Positions 62,725 through 64,000 of a stretch of DNA of 64,000 bases are shown one piece after another. The DNA comes from Planifilum fulgidum. GTDB taxonomy: Bacteria; Bacillota; Bacilli; Thermoactinomycetales; DSM-44946. The DNA lies in assembly GCF_900113175.1 (NCBI RefSeq), contig NZ_FOOK01000014.1, forward strand, positions 20,707 to 84,706, in the 5' to 3' direction. Within the stretch, counting starts at the first letter, position 1, and every line of letters starts with the position of its first letter. The position numbers and the translations under genes are program-made. The notes under the pieces are model-generated. The model saw nothing but the letters and a program-made list of their open reading frames with translations, did no database searches and was not told the origin of the DNA.

Positions 62725-63069
62725 ATGGATTGCCGCAGCGACGAGCAGTTATTGATGGTGGCCCGGGCCCTGTCCGACCCGATCCGGTGCCAAATTCTCG
62801 ACCTGATTTCCCGGTGGAATGCGGAGGAGCCCGCCCGGTGCTGCCCGGACGGGATGTGCGTGTGCGACATACAGGAAGCGCTGGGTTTGAAGCAGTCCAA
62901 GGTGTCCTACCACCTGAAGGAACTGAAAAACGCCGGTCTCCTTTATGAGCAGAGGAAGGGCAAGTGGCACTACTACACCGTCAACCGGGAGACCCTGAAG
63001 CGGTTCTGCCTGGAGCTGAACCGCCGCTTTTCCCTGAAACTTCCCGGCCTGGAGATGGAAGTGAGGTAA
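62725..63069 (+). CDS. arsR: ArsR-family metalloregulator
   Basis: 114 residues, winged helix: LSDPIRCQILDLI, then the recognition helix QSKVSYHLKELKNAGLL. The metal site is C39-C40 and C45-x-C47 in CCPDGMCVCDIQ, placed at the start of the DNA-binding helix as in classical ArsR (CVC). It should repress the operon through the upstream repeats until As(III) binds. AAGGAGGGG precedes ATG 62725. Confidence 0.93.
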   Translation: MDCRSDEQLLMVARALSDPIRCQILDLISRWNAEEPARCCPDGMCVCDIQEALGLKQSKVSYHLKELKNAGLLYEQRKGKWHYYTVNRETLKRFCLELNRRFSLKLPGLEMEVR

Positions 63070-63070
63070 A

Positions 63071-63568
63071 ATGGACAACAACTGGATGGTGCGTCAGGCG
63101 GAGGAAAAGGATATCCACCGAATCCGGGAGATTTACAATCAGGGGATCGCCGATCGGATCGCCACCCTGGAGGAAAGGCCCAAGACCCGGGAAGAGATAG
63201 AGCGGTGGTTTCGTCAGCGCCCTTCCCGCTACGCGGTGCTGGTGGCGGAGCGGGACGGTTCCGTTCAGGGCTGGGCGTCCCTCAACCCCTATTCCCACCG
63301 GTGCGCCTACAGCGGCGTGGCGGATGTCTCCATCTATGTCGATCGTTCGTGGCGCGGGAAGGGAGTCGGCACCCTGCTGCTCGGGGCTCTGGAGGAAAAG
63401 GCGAGAGAAAACGGTTTCTACAAGATGGTCCTGTTTACCTTTCCCTTTAATCAGCGCGGCCAGAGGCTGTACCGGAAAAGGGGATTCCGGGAGGTCGGGA
63501 TCTTCCGAAACCACGGAAAACTGGACGGCCGGTTCGTCGATGTGATGGCCATGGAAAAGTTGTTGTAA
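63071..63568 (+). CDS. arsN1: Arsinothricin-type N-acetyltransferase ArsN1 (GNAT)
   Basis: 165 residues. IREIYNQGIADRIATLEERP and the acetyl-CoA loop RSWRGKGVGTLLL, then NQRGQRLYRKRGFREVGIFR, match the ArsN1/phosphinothricin acetyltransferase family. Such enzymes inactivate the arsenical antibiotic arsinothricin. GAGGTAAA lies before ATG 63071, one base after the arsR stop, so the genes are coupled. Resistance to arsinothricin is inferred from the family and operon. Confidence 0.87.
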   Translation: MDNNWMVRQAEEKDIHRIREIYNQGIADRIATLEERPKTREEIERWFRQRPSRYAVLVAERDGSVQGWASLNPYSHRCAYSGVADVSIYVDRSWRGKGVGTLLLGALEEKARENGFYKMVLFTFPFNQRGQRLYRKRGFREVGIFRNHGKLDGRFVDVMAMEKLL

Positions 63569-63655
63569 GCCGTTTGCGGAACACCATTGATGCTGGCTGC
63601 ATCCAAGCGGGAAAACGGCATTTTGCCGGGCGATTTGCCACTCTGGGACGTTTGA

Positions 63656-63677
63656 GCCGCATCCTAACGGATGCGGC
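63656..63677 (+). terminator. Hairpin downstream of the ars operon
   Basis: GCCGCATCC / GGATGCGGC over TAAC, no T-run. It may be part of the ars 3' end or the edge of the insertion sequence. Confidence 0.45.
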
Positions 63678-63690
63678 GAGATTGATGACA

Positions 63691-63729
63691 AACCCCCTGG
63701 CTCTTTTCGCAAGAAAAGCGCCAGGGGTT
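63691..63729. terminator. Strong hairpin between ars operon and transposase
   Basis: AACCCCCTGGC plus TTTTC pair with GAAAA plus GCCAGGGGTT across GCAA, with a small mismatch. It would stop transcription into the insertion sequence from either side. Confidence 0.75.
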
Positions 63730-63762
63730 GCATGTTTATGGGAAATAAACAGATAAAGGAAA

Positions 63763-63999
63763 TTAGATTTGGTAAATTAGGCGGATCACAAAGCCTTTTC
63801 CTCTCTTCGAGAGGAGCAAGGCCATTTTTTTGATGTTTTGAGCCACGGCAATAAGGAGGCATTGCTCTCTGACTTTGGCAAGCCCCCTGTAGCGTGCATA
63901 ACGAAGCCCATGAAGTTCTTTGGCGTCAGCGAAGCTGCGCTCAATGGTCTGACTCCGTCGTTTATACAGTTGTTTGCCCCTTTCACTTAAACGGTTTTG
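63763..63999 (-). CDS. IS1182-family transposase (C-terminal part, start outside window)
   Basis: Minus strand, frame open to the window edge. The 78 visible residues include SQTIERSFADAKELHGLRYA and RGLAKVREQCLLIAVAQNIK, the conserved C-terminal end of IS1182/IS4-related DDE transposases. The rest of the element lies beyond base 64000. The inverted repeat end should fall between the ars operon and 63763. Confidence 0.88.
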   Translation of the reverse strand, partial: QNRLSERGKQLYKRRSQTIERSFADAKELHGLRYARYRGLAKVREQCLLIAVAQNIKKMALLLSKRGKGFVIRLIYQI

Positions 64000-64000
64000 A

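Noticed and set aside
1..64000. CRISPR array or prophage
   Set aside because: No regularly spaced repeats, and no phage structural or integrase genes beyond one decayed phage-like fragment.

Overview
The window looks like chromosome from a GC-rich, spore-forming Bacillales bacterium, most likely a thermophilic Thermoactinomycetaceae-type organism (inference). The reasons are: a strong GC bias with many GTG/TTG starts behind AGGAGG ribosome sites; the Bacillus subtilis yut/yuz/yui/yum/lytH neighbourhood (lytH, lipA, yutD, yutE, yutF, yutG, yutH, nifU-like yutI, yuzD, yuzB, yutM, yumC, ndh, yuiA, yuiB, yuiD); many sporulation and germination genes; and MqnE plus a UbiD-type decarboxylase, which point to the futalosine menaquinone route. 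No rRNA, tRNA or CRISPR array was seen.

Layout. 1-1449: end of a peptide ABC permease pair. 1547-4195: DUF4328 membrane protein and ubiD. 4200-6900: an AT-richer patch with decayed genes, a DUF4064 membrane protein, a glutaredoxin-like protein and a second, decayed copy of the ubiD promoter. 6862-8583: sodium-coupled amino-acid transporter with its tiny MetS-type subunit behind a Trp-rich leader ORF. 8770-17279: spore peptidase LytH, lipoyl synthase, YhcN/YlaJ lipoprotein, YutD, small proteins, a RacA-like factor, a frameshifted LysE exporter, two coat-type proteins, a DUF4349 lipoprotein and YutE. 17349-23409: Fe-S-type regulator, methyltransferase-YutF pair, MBL hydrolase, YutG, an SDR and YutH. 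23410-24971: mostly decayed DNA. 25593-31261: complete oppABCDF operon. 31414-36205: Mn catalase, NifU-like protein, mccA-mccB-yuzD, yuzB. 36396-41962: CitST-like two-component system and tctCBA. 42113-44331: mqnE, Spo0E-like phosphatase, yutM.

44420-48060 is an accessory patch holding a secreted serine protease, lipoproteins and decayed small genes, with a partial duplicate of the yutM 3' end and terminator at its inner boundary. 48110-55067 returns to core Bacillales genes (yumC, ndh, nudix, yuiA, yuiB, a BtuF-like protein, GNAT, yuiD). 55352-59416 is a GerA-type germinant receptor operon. 59433-61206 holds an aldo-keto reductase and an arginase-fold protein. 61669-63568 is a compact arsenic operon (arsM-arsR-arsN1) behind a promoter carrying two ArsR-like inverted repeats. 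The window ends inside an IS1182-family transposase.

How it fits together: the core genes serve Fe-S assembly (NifU-like, YutM, SufR-like regulator, LipA as client), sulfur-amino-acid interconversion (MccA/MccB), respiration (Ndh, YumC, menaquinone) and sporulation/germination. The accessory patches carry short duplications and broken genes, which indicates past insertions and deletions. The most promising leads are the duplicated yutM tail next to the protease cassette, an orphan promoter-terminator unit upstream of gerA, the Trp-rich leader ORF, and the doubly operated ars promoter.
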